NCBI GenBank assembly: GCA_037138335.1
Contig: JBAXIO010000025.1
Location: 1-44,415, forward strand
DNA: 44,415 nucleotides
Direction of reading: 5' to 3'
Source: CAIRDP01 sp037138335
GTDB lineage: Bacteria > Bacteroidota > Bacteroidia > Bacteroidales > FEN-979
A program made the position numbers and the translations under genes. Of the stretch, positions 33,881-40,592 are shown one piece after another. Numbering within the stretch: the stretch's first letter is position 1; every line of letters begins with the position of its first letter. The notes beneath the pieces were generated by a model that was not told where the DNA came from, searched no databases, and saw only the letters and a program-made list of their open reading frames with translations.

Positions 33881-34312
33881 ATGCATCTTTTAGCCATCGC
33901 ATTGCTATCTATTTTTGCAGGCACATTGTTGCTTGCGAAATTTCGCAAAGACACGCCCGGCAAATTCTTTGCTTTTATTTCGTGGTTCTTTATCGTAGTG
34001 GGATTTATCCTTTTCATTGGCTTTATTGCCGGTGGCATTTGCAGGTTGACACATCATGGATGCCGTGGTCACCACAATTGCCGGCATGAGATGATGATGA
34101 AAGAATGCGGCCCCGGGATGATGAAAGAATGCGGTCCTGGAATGATGAAAGAATGCGGCTTTGGAATGCATGATGGTCTTTGCTGTCCAAAAGGCATGGG
34201 CAAAGGAATGTGTTCCGAAAAACCAGGATGCTCTTCACATGACAGTATGATGAAATGCTGCCCGAAACACATGGGAGGTGATTCAGCTAAAATGCAGGTG
34301 CCGAAAAAATGA
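33881..34312 (+). CDS. Two-helix membrane protein with Met/Cys/His-rich repeat tail, putative metal binder
   Basis: This is a 143-aa protein I do not recognise as a named family. It has two predicted membrane helices (about residues 2-19 and 31-53), then a tail extremely rich in Met, Cys, His, Gly and Lys. Within it the octapeptide MMKECGPG occurs at 72-79 and 80-87, with a third copy (MMKECGFG) at 88-95, each encoded by a 24-bp DNA repeat; further CCPK, GMCSEK and MKCCPKHM motifs follow. Such Met/Cys/His spacing is typical of copper- or other soft-metal-binding tails. The metal role is inference. No metal transporter is next to it. Confidence 0.72.
   Translation: MHLLAIALLSIFAGTLLLAKFRKDTPGKFFAFISWFFIVVGFILFIGFIAGGICRLTHHGCRGHHNCRHEMMMKECGPGMMKECGPGMMKECGFGMHDGLCCPKGMGKGMCSEKPGCSSHDSMMKCCPKHMGGDSAKMQVPKK
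34094..34165 (+). repeat. Three tandem 24-bp repeats encoding MMKECG(P/F)G
   Basis: Copies lie at 34094-34117, 34118-34141 and 34142-34165. They are nearly identical at DNA level (ATGATGAAAGAATGCGG plus a variable end), which indicates recent in-frame slippage or duplication. Confidence 0.9.
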
Positions 34313-34449
34313 GAGGCATCGATTTTCTGTTCTGATAAAAGTTGATGTAAATACTTATCACCTTTTACTGTTGATAAATCGAACCGCACTAACAGAAAAG
34401 GAACCAAGATTGACCCGTAATTTTATACGAACTATCAATACTTGGTCCA

Positions 34450-34671
34450 ATGAAAAATGTTCGGCATATAAGTAAAGGTGACGCCGTTGACAACAGGTTG
34501 GCGGTTTCCACACATCATCAGGATGCAATCCCAAAATCAAAACTATCATCCGGTTCGGTGGTTGATAAGTTCCCGGTCCTTCTGGATGACGGTAGAACCA
34601 TCGTTTTCATTTCGGATAAGAGCCGAGAACGAGAGATCAGGCTGCGGTACGCCTTAAGGAAGGGATTGTAA
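34450..34671 (+). CDS. Small hypothetical protein
   Basis: This 73-aa frame begins with ATG 34450. The second half, KFPVLLDDGRTIVFISDKSREREIRLRY, has the look of a folded small domain (two strands and a charged helix), and the frame fills the gap before the DUF6483-like gene on the same strand. No function is known to me. The N terminus is less convincing than the C-terminal half. It could be the first gene of a small unit with the DUF6483-like and PH-domain proteins. Confidence 0.5.
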   Translation: MKNVRHISKGDAVDNRLAVSTHHQDAIPKSKLSSGSVVDKFPVLLDDGRTIVFISDKSREREIRLRYALRKGL

Positions 34672-34716
34672 GATAATACGCGAATACCAATTACAATACA
34701 TAAAAAAGGATGTAGA

Positions 34717-35136
34717 GTGGAGCAGGAAGACTATATAAAAAGGCAAATCGAACAGCTTGGGAAAGTGCTCGGAAAATTACTTGCCGATTTGATTCGGATC
34801 AAAACCAGTGGGCGGATGAGTGATGGAATTGAAGAAGCCGACCAAGCATTAAAAACCGAATTAGACCTGGATATTACCAGCCTGACATTAATTCCGGCTG
34901 AAGCATTTCTCTCATCATTACTTGCTGTAAGAAAATTTAACGATAAGCACTTTGAGCAACTTGCCGATATTCTTTTTCTTATTGCAGAAGAACTTTCCAC
35001 AAGCCATTCCGACTCCTTAAGAATGAAAAAATTGTATGAGAGGTCGTTAATTATTTATGAGGTTCTTGATAAGACAAGTTCGACCTACTCATTTGAAAGG
35101 CACATGAAGATTGAGAAAATAAAGAAAGTGCTGTAA
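34717..35136 (+). CDS. DUF6483-like protein
   Basis: This 139-aa protein starts with GTG 34717; an AAGGA sequence at 34706-34710, six bases upstream, is one of the few Shine-Dalgarno-like sites in the window, and the only nearby ATG runs into TAG at once. The N-terminal EDYIKRQIEQLGKVLGKLLADLI is an amphipathic helix typical of the DUF6483 family of mostly helical, uncharacterised proteins. The remainder is predicted all helical, with a TPR-like pair near SDSLRMKKLYERSLIIYEVL. It is followed after 16 bases by the PH-SHOCT gene. Confidence 0.75.
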   Translation: MEQEDYIKRQIEQLGKVLGKLLADLIRIKTSGRMSDGIEEADQALKTELDLDITSLTLIPAEAFLSSLLAVRKFNDKHFEQLADILFLIAEELSTSHSDSLRMKKLYERSLIIYEVLDKTSSTYSFERHMKIEKIKKVL

Positions 35137-35152
35137 TCGAAAATGACATGTT

Positions 35153-35770
35153 ATGAGAACAAAATTAAAGAATAATGAGAATGTGGTCCTACTTATCAGA
35201 CCTCATTGGCTGACATTGGTATTGCCTTCATTATATGTCATTGTTGCAGCTATCCTCGGTGCTTTAATAGGCTCCTATGGTTATTTTATCCCATTAGCAC
35301 TGATGTGTTACCTGTGGTATAAAATTGTTCAAAGGAACAACAATCTTTGGGCTGTTACTAATTTACGGGTGATCGATGAGGACGGGGTGTTCTCTCATAA
35401 TTCCAAAGAAAGCCCATTGGATAAGATTAATAATGTTACATACAGCCAGTCAATCTGGGGAAGAATATTTGGGTTTGGGGATGTACAGATTCAAACTGCG
35501 GCAGAAGTTGGTTCAACTTCATATCATACCATAGAAAAACCCAAAGAGCTTAAAGACACGATTACGCAAATGCAAGAGGAGTATAAAAAGTCCCAGATCA
35601 TGTCCCAGGCCCTGGAATTGGCGAATGCAATATCATCCGGCACAAAGTCGCAGTCTAAGAAGGACGTGTCAGCGGAAATAGAAAAGCTGTTTGAATTAAA
35701 GCAGAAGGGAATACTTACTGAAGAGGAATTTACTTCCGGAAAAAAGAAAATCCTCGGAGAAGCGGATTGA
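35153..35770 (+). CDS. bPH2-domain membrane protein with C-terminal SHOCT
   Basis: This 205-aa protein has two adjacent membrane helices (about residues 18-58), then a bacterial PH domain (bPH2/YdbS-like) recognisable from LWAVTNLRVIDEDGVF, ESPLDKINNVTYSQSIWGRIFGFGDVQIQTA. A linker with low complexity leads to a C-terminal SHOCT motif, EIEKLFELKQKGILTEEEFTSGKKKIL (from about residue 173). Family members lie in the cytoplasmic membrane; SHOCT is an oligomerisation or targeting tag. Function is not established. It starts 16 bases after the DUF6483-like gene and is probably co-transcribed. Confidence 0.87.
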   Translation: MRTKLKNNENVVLLIRPHWLTLVLPSLYVIVAAILGALIGSYGYFIPLALMCYLWYKIVQRNNNLWAVTNLRVIDEDGVFSHNSKESPLDKINNVTYSQSIWGRIFGFGDVQIQTAAEVGSTSYHTIEKPKELKDTITQMQEEYKKSQIMSQALELANAISSGTKSQSKKDVSAEIEKLFELKQKGILTEEEFTSGKKKILGEAD

Positions 35771-35913
35771 AATTCAACCCTGGCCGAATAAAATAACCGG
35801 CAGCCAATTACACATTATGCTGAATGAAAATAACTCAGTCGTCATCGGCATGTGAAAAGAATGCACTTTTCAAGGTTGAAATCTCCGCCCCGTCAACCCG
35901 ATTATTAAATAAT

Positions 35914-35949
35914 ATGAAATGCCCAAATCAATCGATAAGGGCATTTCAT
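35914..35949. terminator. Hairpin between convergent genes, possible bidirectional terminator
   Basis: ATGAAATGCCC (35914-35924) and GGGCATTTCAT (35939-35949) form an 11-bp perfect stem with a 14-nt loop, placed between the end of the PH-SHOCT gene and the end of the H1-like gene. There is no U-run directly after it on either strand. Confidence 0.5.
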
Positions 35950-35995
35950 CATATTGCAATAAATGACTTATTTTCTATGCAAAGCAGTCCTTATC

Positions 35996-36271
35996 CTACT
36001 TTTTTGAAGTAGCTTTCTTGACTACTTTTTTCGGAGCAGCTTTCTTGACTACTTTTTTCGGAGCAGCTTTCTTGACTGCTTTTTTTGCAACAGCTTTCTT
36101 GACTGCTTTTTTCGGAGCAGCTTTCTTTACTACGACTGCTTCCTTAACTGCTGCTTTGACTGCGGCTTTCTTGACTACTTTTTTAGGCGCAGTTTTCTTG
36201 GCTGCCACTGCCTTCTTCACTGCTGGTTTGGCGGCGGCTTTCTTAACAACTTTTTTTACTGATTTTGCCAT
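35996..36271 (-). CDS. Histone H1-like Lys/Ala-rich protein
   Basis: This 91-aa protein consists of Lys, Ala, Val and Pro in repeats of KKAAPKKVV/KKAVAKKAV. It is of the bacterial H1-like type (HctA, AlgP C-terminal-like) found widely in Bacteroidota. Four tandem 27-bp DNA units (36018-36125) encode four nine-residue repeats. No folded domain is present. DNA compaction or nucleic-acid binding by charge is the family expectation. The number of repeats may differ between strains. Confidence 0.85.
   Translation of the reverse strand: MAKSVKKVVKKAAAKPAVKKAVAAKKTAPKKVVKKAAVKAAVKEAVVVKKAAPKKAVKKAVAKKAVKKAAPKKVVKKAAPKKVVKKATSKK
36018..36125 (-). repeat. Four tandem 27-bp repeats in the H1-like gene
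   Basis: Units at 36018-36044, 36045-36071, 36072-36098 and 36099-36125; the first two are identical, the third differs in the GCAACAG portion. Confidence 0.9.
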
Positions 36272-36452
36272 AAGGTTTCTTTTTTTAATGTTGAAGTAAA
36301 GCTACATGGTTTAAAAATTCATTAGTACACGTTATCAAAATTTTATCATCTATTTATGAACAAATTATTTTATGAAAAAACATATTGCATTTAAGAGGGC
36401 CCGGGTAGTCTTTTAATGCGGTCCTCGCATATAAGAAAGTTGCTGTTTCTGT

Positions 36453-36695
36453 TTAATCTCCGGAAACCAAACGGAAGCCGATGTTTAAATGACGATAATC
36501 GGGGAAATATCTGTATCGGAATGCTGAATCTCTTTGGATTTACTGTCTTCTTCACCGGCAGGGCTGCCCAATATAAAAGTACCTGCCGGGATTTCGACCC
36601 ATTCGATCGCAGGTTTTCTAATTGATGACGCTATTAAGTTGTTGCAAAACGTAAATAAAGCTGCCAGCAAAAATAGTCTGCTGCTTTTTTAACAT
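36453..36695 (-). pseudogene. Remnant of a formylglycine-generating-enzyme/SUMF1-family gene
   Basis: The minus strand encodes IEWVEIPAGTFILGSPAGEED, the typical N terminus of SUMF1/FGE-sulfatase family proteins of Bacteroidota, preceded by a signal-like LFLLAALFTFC. In another frame, directly after IQHS, it reads YRYFPDYRHLNIGFRLVSGD followed by TAA (36455-36453), the typical C terminus of the same family. About 200 central residues are missing and the frame changes at the junction near 36515-36525. The ATG at 36695 is separated from the signal frame by one extra A in a run of six. Both lesions rule out a functional protein. The rest of the gap 36272-37010 has nothing I recognise. Confidence 0.8.
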
Positions 36696-37010
36696 GTTCT
36701 CATCCTTAGCTGGTAAATGGGTTACTATAAAAGGACACATAATCGGCTTATCTTTTATAATAAACCAATAACATGTTATACGATGGAGGCTCCCCTGAAA
36801 GAATTGTCATGAGTAATTTGAATAACCGCGGAACAAAAAAATTGAAAAAACATTTATACATTTACAAGTAAAACCGGGGAACCAATAAAAATTTTGGCGT
36901 TTCTTGAAACCCGGGAATAAAAGTTGTGACTGCTAGCATTGAAGACTGATCAACAGGGCCGATTCCTCTGCGATGCCAGTTCACAGTACTTTAAAATATT
37001 AAAAAGCTGT

Positions 37011-37583
37011 ATGACCAGGGAATATTTTACTGACAGGAGATTTGAAAAAGCAGATTTTTCAGCCAATGGAATCGCTCAAGGTGATTATGAAAACTGCATC
37101 TTTAACAATTGCAATTTCTCAAATGCCGATTTGTCGGGCCTGATATTTTCAGAATGTACTTTCAAAGGCTGTGACCTCAGCCTGGCCCGGTTGACCAAAA
37201 CTTCATTCAGGAGCGCAAGGTTTAATGATTGCAAATTGCTGGGGCTGCGTTTTGAAAACTGCAATGATTTCCTTTTTTCAGCTGACTTTAGCGGTTGCAA
37301 CCTGAACCTGACAACCTTTTTCAAAAAGAGACTGAAAAACACCCGCTTTGCCAAATGCACACTCCGGGAAACAGATTTTACAGAATCAGAACTGGGCGGC
37401 TCCGTTTTTGACAACTGCGACCTTACAAGGGCGATATTCACACACACAAACCTTGAAAAGGCAGATTTAAGGTCATCCTTTAATTATTCAATTGACCCTG
37501 AGATAAACCGGATCAAAAAAGCGAAGTTTTCACTTGCGGGTTTGGCTGGTCTTCTGGATAAATATGATATTGAAATCGAATAG
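37011..37583 (+). CDS. Pentapeptide-repeat protein (Qnr/McbG-like)
   Basis: This 190-aa protein is made of pentapeptide repeats A(D/N)LxX: FNNCNFSNADLSGLIFSECTF, CDLSLARLTKTSFRSARF, then FSGCNLN, GSVFDNCDLTRAIFTHTNLEKADLR. They form a right-handed quadrilateral beta-helix. The ending SYNYSIDPEINRIKKA-like block (here FNYSIDPEINRIKKAKFSL, then GLLDKYDIEIE) matches the Qnr/McbG-like family, some of which protect DNA gyrase by mimicking DNA. Quinolone resistance must not be assumed. The ATG at 37011 is chosen; the frame extends to a TTG at 36939, giving 24 extra residues. The HK gene starts 23 bases downstream. Confidence 0.85.
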   Translation: MTREYFTDRRFEKADFSANGIAQGDYENCIFNNCNFSNADLSGLIFSECTFKGCDLSLARLTKTSFRSARFNDCKLLGLRFENCNDFLFSADFSGCNLNLTTFFKKRLKNTRFAKCTLRETDFTESELGGSVFDNCDLTRAIFTHTNLEKADLRSSFNYSIDPEINRIKKAKFSLAGLAGLLDKYDIEIE

Positions 37584-37606
37584 GGCACATTTAATTGTCT
37601 GTTGAA

Positions 37607-39091
37607 ATGACCAATTTACCTAACCTGCTCATTGTTGACGATTCCGGAGATAATCTGGATCTCCTCGATGCTATTATCCGTAAGAAGAAGATAAAAGCCA
37701 ATGTAATACGGGCGCTTTCAGGTCATATGGCGATTGAGAAGATACATGGAATTGATCTGGCACTTGCAATACTCGATGTTGAAATGCCGGGAATGAACGG
37801 ATATGAACTCGCATTAAAGATCAATGAATCCAGGCTTAATTACAATGTCCCCATCATATTTCTCACTGCCAGATACCTTTCCGAAACTGATATTTCCAGA
37901 GGGTATGATAACGGCGCTGTCGACTATATCCTTAAACCTTTCAACGATCGTATTCTGGTCAGCAAAATCAATGTCTTTCTCGACCTGTTCAACTATAAGC
38001 ATAAAATTATCAGGGATGCGGCCCTGCTGAAACAATCTTTGCTGGAGTTGGCCCAGTCCAATACGGCATTGAAAAAAAGTGAGGAAAAGTACAGAACAGT
38101 GGCTGACTATACCTATGACTGGGAATACTGGGTGGATCTCGACGGAAAGGTCATCTACATGTCGCCTACTGCTGAAAAAATAACTGGCCATTCCATAGAA
38201 GAGTTTGTTAAGGATCCGGCATTAATTGATAACATTGTTTTCGATGATGATAAGGAACTCTGGGAGGCGCATAAAAAAGAAGAGCATAGCTGTGAACCCC
38301 GTGAGACAAATCCGGAAGTCAGTTTCAGGGTAGTGACCAAAAGTGGTAAAATCCGTTGGATCGACCATCTTTGCAGAAGGATCTATAGCGAAGGGAATTG
38401 CCTTGGCATCAGGGCTTCAAACCGGGATATCACAGAGAAAGTCGACATTGAAGGTGAACTGTTTAATGTAACCGTTGAAGTAGAAGAACGGGAAAGGAAC
38501 CGGTTTGCCGGAGAACTGCACGACAGTCTTGGCCCCCTGCTTTCGACCATCAAACTTTATTTCCAGTGGCTTGCAGAAACTGATGATCCGTCAAAAGAGA
38601 AACTTATTACTGAAAAAGGCAACAACAACATTGAAAAGGCGATCCAGACCACACGTGAAGTTTCACAGGGTTTAAGCTCTGTAATTCTTACAAAATATGG
38701 TTACGTAGATGCTGTTTTGAACTTTATTAAAAGTATCAACGACACACAGAAGCTCCTAATTAACTTAAGTTTCAACACCAAAGCCAGGTTTAACAGCTTA
38801 AGGGAAACAACCCTGTACCGGATCACTACCGAATTAATCAATAACACCTTAAAATATGCCGGGGCGACCCATGTAAATATTTCTTATTTTTACTCACGCG
38901 AAAAAAACAAGATTAATTTCACATTTACTGATAACGGGATTGGGTTCGACCTCGCCCTTGTTGAAAAAAAGAAAGACGGCCTGGGCCTGTTGAATATTCA
39001 GCAACGATTAACTCTTATCAGGGGGGTAATCACAATAAAAACCGCACCGGGTAAGGGCTTGGAAATTGTTATTGAAATGCCGCTTGGCTAA
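37607..39091 (+). CDS. Receiver-PAS-histidine kinase hybrid (HisKA_3 type)
   Basis: This 494-aa cytoplasmic protein has an N-terminal receiver (acidic Asp11-Asp12, phospho-acceptor Asp57 in AILDVEMPG, Thr87, Lys110 in YILKPF), then a coiled linker, a PAS domain (KYRTVADYTYDWEYWVDLDG, from 161), a HisKA_3 dimerisation domain with His305 in AGELHDSLGP, and a HATPase (ELINNTLKYAG, FTDNGIGFD, GLGLLNIQQR). No membrane segment is present, so it senses an intracellular signal or is fed by another kinase via its receiver. An in-frame TTG at 37595 was not used because the ATG at 37607 precedes the domain. It pairs with the NarL-type regulator 37 bases downstream. Confidence 0.93.
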   Translation: MTNLPNLLIVDDSGDNLDLLDAIIRKKKIKANVIRALSGHMAIEKIHGIDLALAILDVEMPGMNGYELALKINESRLNYNVPIIFLTARYLSETDISRGYDNGAVDYILKPFNDRILVSKINVFLDLFNYKHKIIRDAALLKQSLLELAQSNTALKKSEEKYRTVADYTYDWEYWVDLDGKVIYMSPTAEKITGHSIEEFVKDPALIDNIVFDDDKELWEAHKKEEHSCEPRETNPEVSFRVVTKSGKIRWIDHLCRRIYSEGNCLGIRASNRDITEKVDIEGELFNVTVEVEERERNRFAGELHDSLGPLLSTIKLYFQWLAETDDPSKEKLITEKGNNNIEKAIQTTREVSQGLSSVILTKYGYVDAVLNFIKSINDTQKLLINLSFNTKARFNSLRETTLYRITTELINNTLKYAGATHVNISYFYSREKNKINFTFTDNGIGFDLALVEKKKDGLGLLNIQQRLTLIRGVITIKTAPGKGLEIVIEMPLG

Positions 39092-39128
39092 ACTTTTTCT
39101 CAACAGGTATTTTAAAAAAAAAATAACC

Positions 39129-39788
39129 ATGTCTTCCGCAACAAAAATAATACTGGTTGATGACCATCTGCTTTTCCGAGAAGGGATTAAACTCCTGATC
39201 GAAACGGAAGGCATGGGGGTGGTAATTGCCGAAGCCCCGAATGGCAAAGTGTTTCTTGACATGCTCGAACCGCTGGATCCGGATCTTGTATTAATGGACA
39301 TTGAAATGCCTGTCATGGGGGGGATTGAAGCGACTGCAAAAGCACTTGCCCTAAAGCCCGCCCTTAAGGTCTTGCTGGTCACCATGCTAGACATGAGCAA
39401 CGACTACACAAAACTGATCAACACCGGTGCCATGGGTTGTGTACTGAAATCGGCCGGTAAAAAGGAACTTGAAAATGCAATCAAAACTGTTATTAATGGT
39501 GAAAGTTATTTTTCGAATGAGTTATTGCGAAAAATAATCCTGGATTTCGGTAAACAAAAGTCTGCAGCAACTCTAACATCTTCCGGGGGAATCGAATGTT
39601 CAGAACGAGAGCTGGAAGTGCTGAGATACCTCTGCGAAGGGTATTCCGTGACTGAAATTGCCGACAAGATCAGCAGGTCAGTTAAAACAGTTGAAGCTCA
39701 CCGGGCAAAACTGCTGCAGAAGACCGAAACCAGAAATACCGTCAACCTAATATTGTTCGCTATTAAAAACAAACTTGTCGAAATATAG
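39129..39788 (+). CDS. NarL/FixJ-type response regulator with LuxR HTH
   Basis: This 219-aa protein has a receiver (Asp11-Asp12, phospho-acceptor Asp57 in LVLMDIEMP, Lys107) and a C-terminal LuxR-type helix-turn-helix (SERELEVLRYLCEGYSVTEI, then KTVEAHRAKLLQKT). It is the expected DNA-binding partner of the HisKA_3 kinase encoded just upstream. The frame opens earlier at 39066 inside the kinase gene, but the ATG at 39129 fits the receiver start. Targets are unknown; the palindrome at 39803-39816 immediately downstream is a candidate site. Confidence 0.94.
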   Translation: MSSATKIILVDDHLLFREGIKLLIETEGMGVVIAEAPNGKVFLDMLEPLDPDLVLMDIEMPVMGGIEATAKALALKPALKVLLVTMLDMSNDYTKLINTGAMGCVLKSAGKKELENAIKTVINGESYFSNELLRKIILDFGKQKSAATLTSSGGIECSERELEVLRYLCEGYSVTEIADKISRSVKTVEAHRAKLLQKTETRNTVNLILFAIKNKLVEI

Positions 39789-39802
39789 TATCCTCCCAGC
39801 CA

Positions 39803-39816
39803 TAGGGTTTACCCTA
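39803..39816. promoter_or_regulatory. Palindrome TAGGGTTTACCCTA between the two regulator genes
   Basis: Two 6-bp arms (TAGGGT/ACCCTA) surround TT, 15 bases after the stop of the NarL-type regulator and upstream of the receiver gene. The size fits a dimeric LuxR-type binding site; binding is inference. Confidence 0.4.
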
Positions 39817-39860
39817 ATTCATTTATAGACTTCCCGGCGCCATTTTCAGAGTTTACACTC
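39811..39860 (+). repeat. Intergenic direct repeat, copy A
   Basis: This stretch (ACCCTAATTCATTT ... TTCCCGGCG ... ATTTTCAGAGTTTACACT) is about 80 percent identical by eye to 40413-40472 after small gaps. It lies downstream of the first regulator and upstream of the receiver gene. Confidence 0.6.
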
Positions 39861-39959
39861 TAGCTTTTCAAACTTTCTGAAGCTAAATTTGTTTACGGTT
39901 AAAACGTACAAATACGTAATGGAGAAAATTCCATTTCTTCCCGGTAAAGTTTCTGCTTA

Positions 39960-40352
39960 ATGACAACTAAACCGAAAATCATCATCGTCGACGACCATGT
40001 TCTGTTTCGCGAAGGAATAAAACTCCTCATTGAAGGAGAAGGGATAGGCGAGATAATTGCCGAAGCCGAAAACGGCCAGGAATTTCTCGACCTGCTTAAA
40101 ACTCAGAATCCCGATCTGGTGCTGATGGATGTTGAAATGCCTGTTATGGACGGACTGAAGGCAACAATGCTGGCACTGGCTATCACGCCGGGCTTGAAAA
40201 TACTGATGTTCAGCATGTATTACGAGCAGGAATATTATAGTGCAATGATAAATTCAGGCGCCAGGGGTTTTGTAATGAAGACCTCCGGAAAACAGGAACT
40301 CGAAAAAGCTATCAGAACTGTGATCCGCGGCGAAAATTATTTCCATGCCTAG
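39960..40352 (+). CDS. Stand-alone receiver domain, shortened copy of the preceding regulator
   Basis: This 130-aa protein aligns over its full length with the receiver of the regulator at 39129-39788: DDHVLFREGIKLLIEGEG, phospho-acceptor Asp57 in LVLMDVEMPVMDG, and Lys107 are all kept. It ends with GENYFHA right where the linker to the HTH would begin (GESYFSNELLRK in the other copy). The DNA after the stop has no HTH-coding remnant in any frame. It may act as a phosphate sink or partner-binding module for the kinase, like CheY/Spo0F-type proteins, or be a decaying duplicate. Conserved active-site residues argue for the former. Confidence 0.87.
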   Translation: MTTKPKIIIVDDHVLFREGIKLLIEGEGIGEIIAEAENGQEFLDLLKTQNPDLVLMDVEMPVMDGLKATMLALAITPGLKILMFSMYYEQEYYSAMINSGARGFVMKTSGKQELEKAIRTVIRGENYFHA

Positions 40353-40381
40353 TGTAAACCCTTACGCAGGTTAAGCTGGTT

Positions 40382-40419
40382 TCAGGGTTATCACCTATTG
40401 GTTCCTGACAAAACCCTGA
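40382..40419. repeat. Inverted repeat upstream of the C10 protease gene
   Basis: TCAGGGTT (40382-40389) and AACCCTGA (40412-40419) are perfect 8-bp arms separated by 22 nt. It overlaps the start of intergenic repeat copy B. Confidence 0.5.
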
Positions 40420-40472
40420 TTCATTTTCATAGTTCATCCCGGCGATTTTCATAGTTTACGCTACCTTATTCC
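40413..40472 (+). repeat. Intergenic direct repeat, copy B
   Basis: Counterpart of 39811-39860 (ACCCTGATTCATTTT ... ATCCCGGCG ... ATTTTCATAGTTTACGCT), downstream of the receiver gene and about 120 bases upstream of the C10 protease gene. Confidence 0.6.
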
Positions 40473-40592
40473 AACCATGCATGTATTAATATTGTGTTAA
40501 TAGGGAACATGATAACCGGCCATGAATAAAAATGATCAATAACATAAACGGAATGCCGGAAATTCATCAAAATTCACATTAAAGTATTTTTT

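Noticed and set aside
34094..34165. Tandem 24-bp repeats considered as a CRISPR array
   Set aside because: Units are contiguous without spacers and keep a protein frame.
35824..36012. Plus-strand frame of 62 codons between the PH-SHOCT and H1-like genes
   Set aside because: It runs through the intergenic hairpin, has no signal or motif and overlaps the 3' end of the H1-like gene.
36018..36299. Plus-strand frame of Phe/Thr/Ala repeats opposite the H1-like gene
   Set aside because: Its repeats are the complement of the Lys/Ala repeats; the minus-strand frame has the typical bacterial H1-like composition.
36416..36625. Plus-strand frame of 69 codons in the gap after the H1-like gene
   Set aside because: It lies opposite the formylglycine-generating-enzyme remnant, which has clear family motifs on the minus strand.
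37011..37583. Pentapeptide protein as a quinolone-resistance gene
   Set aside because: The fold fits, but many such proteins have no link to gyrase; the sequence alone does not show resistance.
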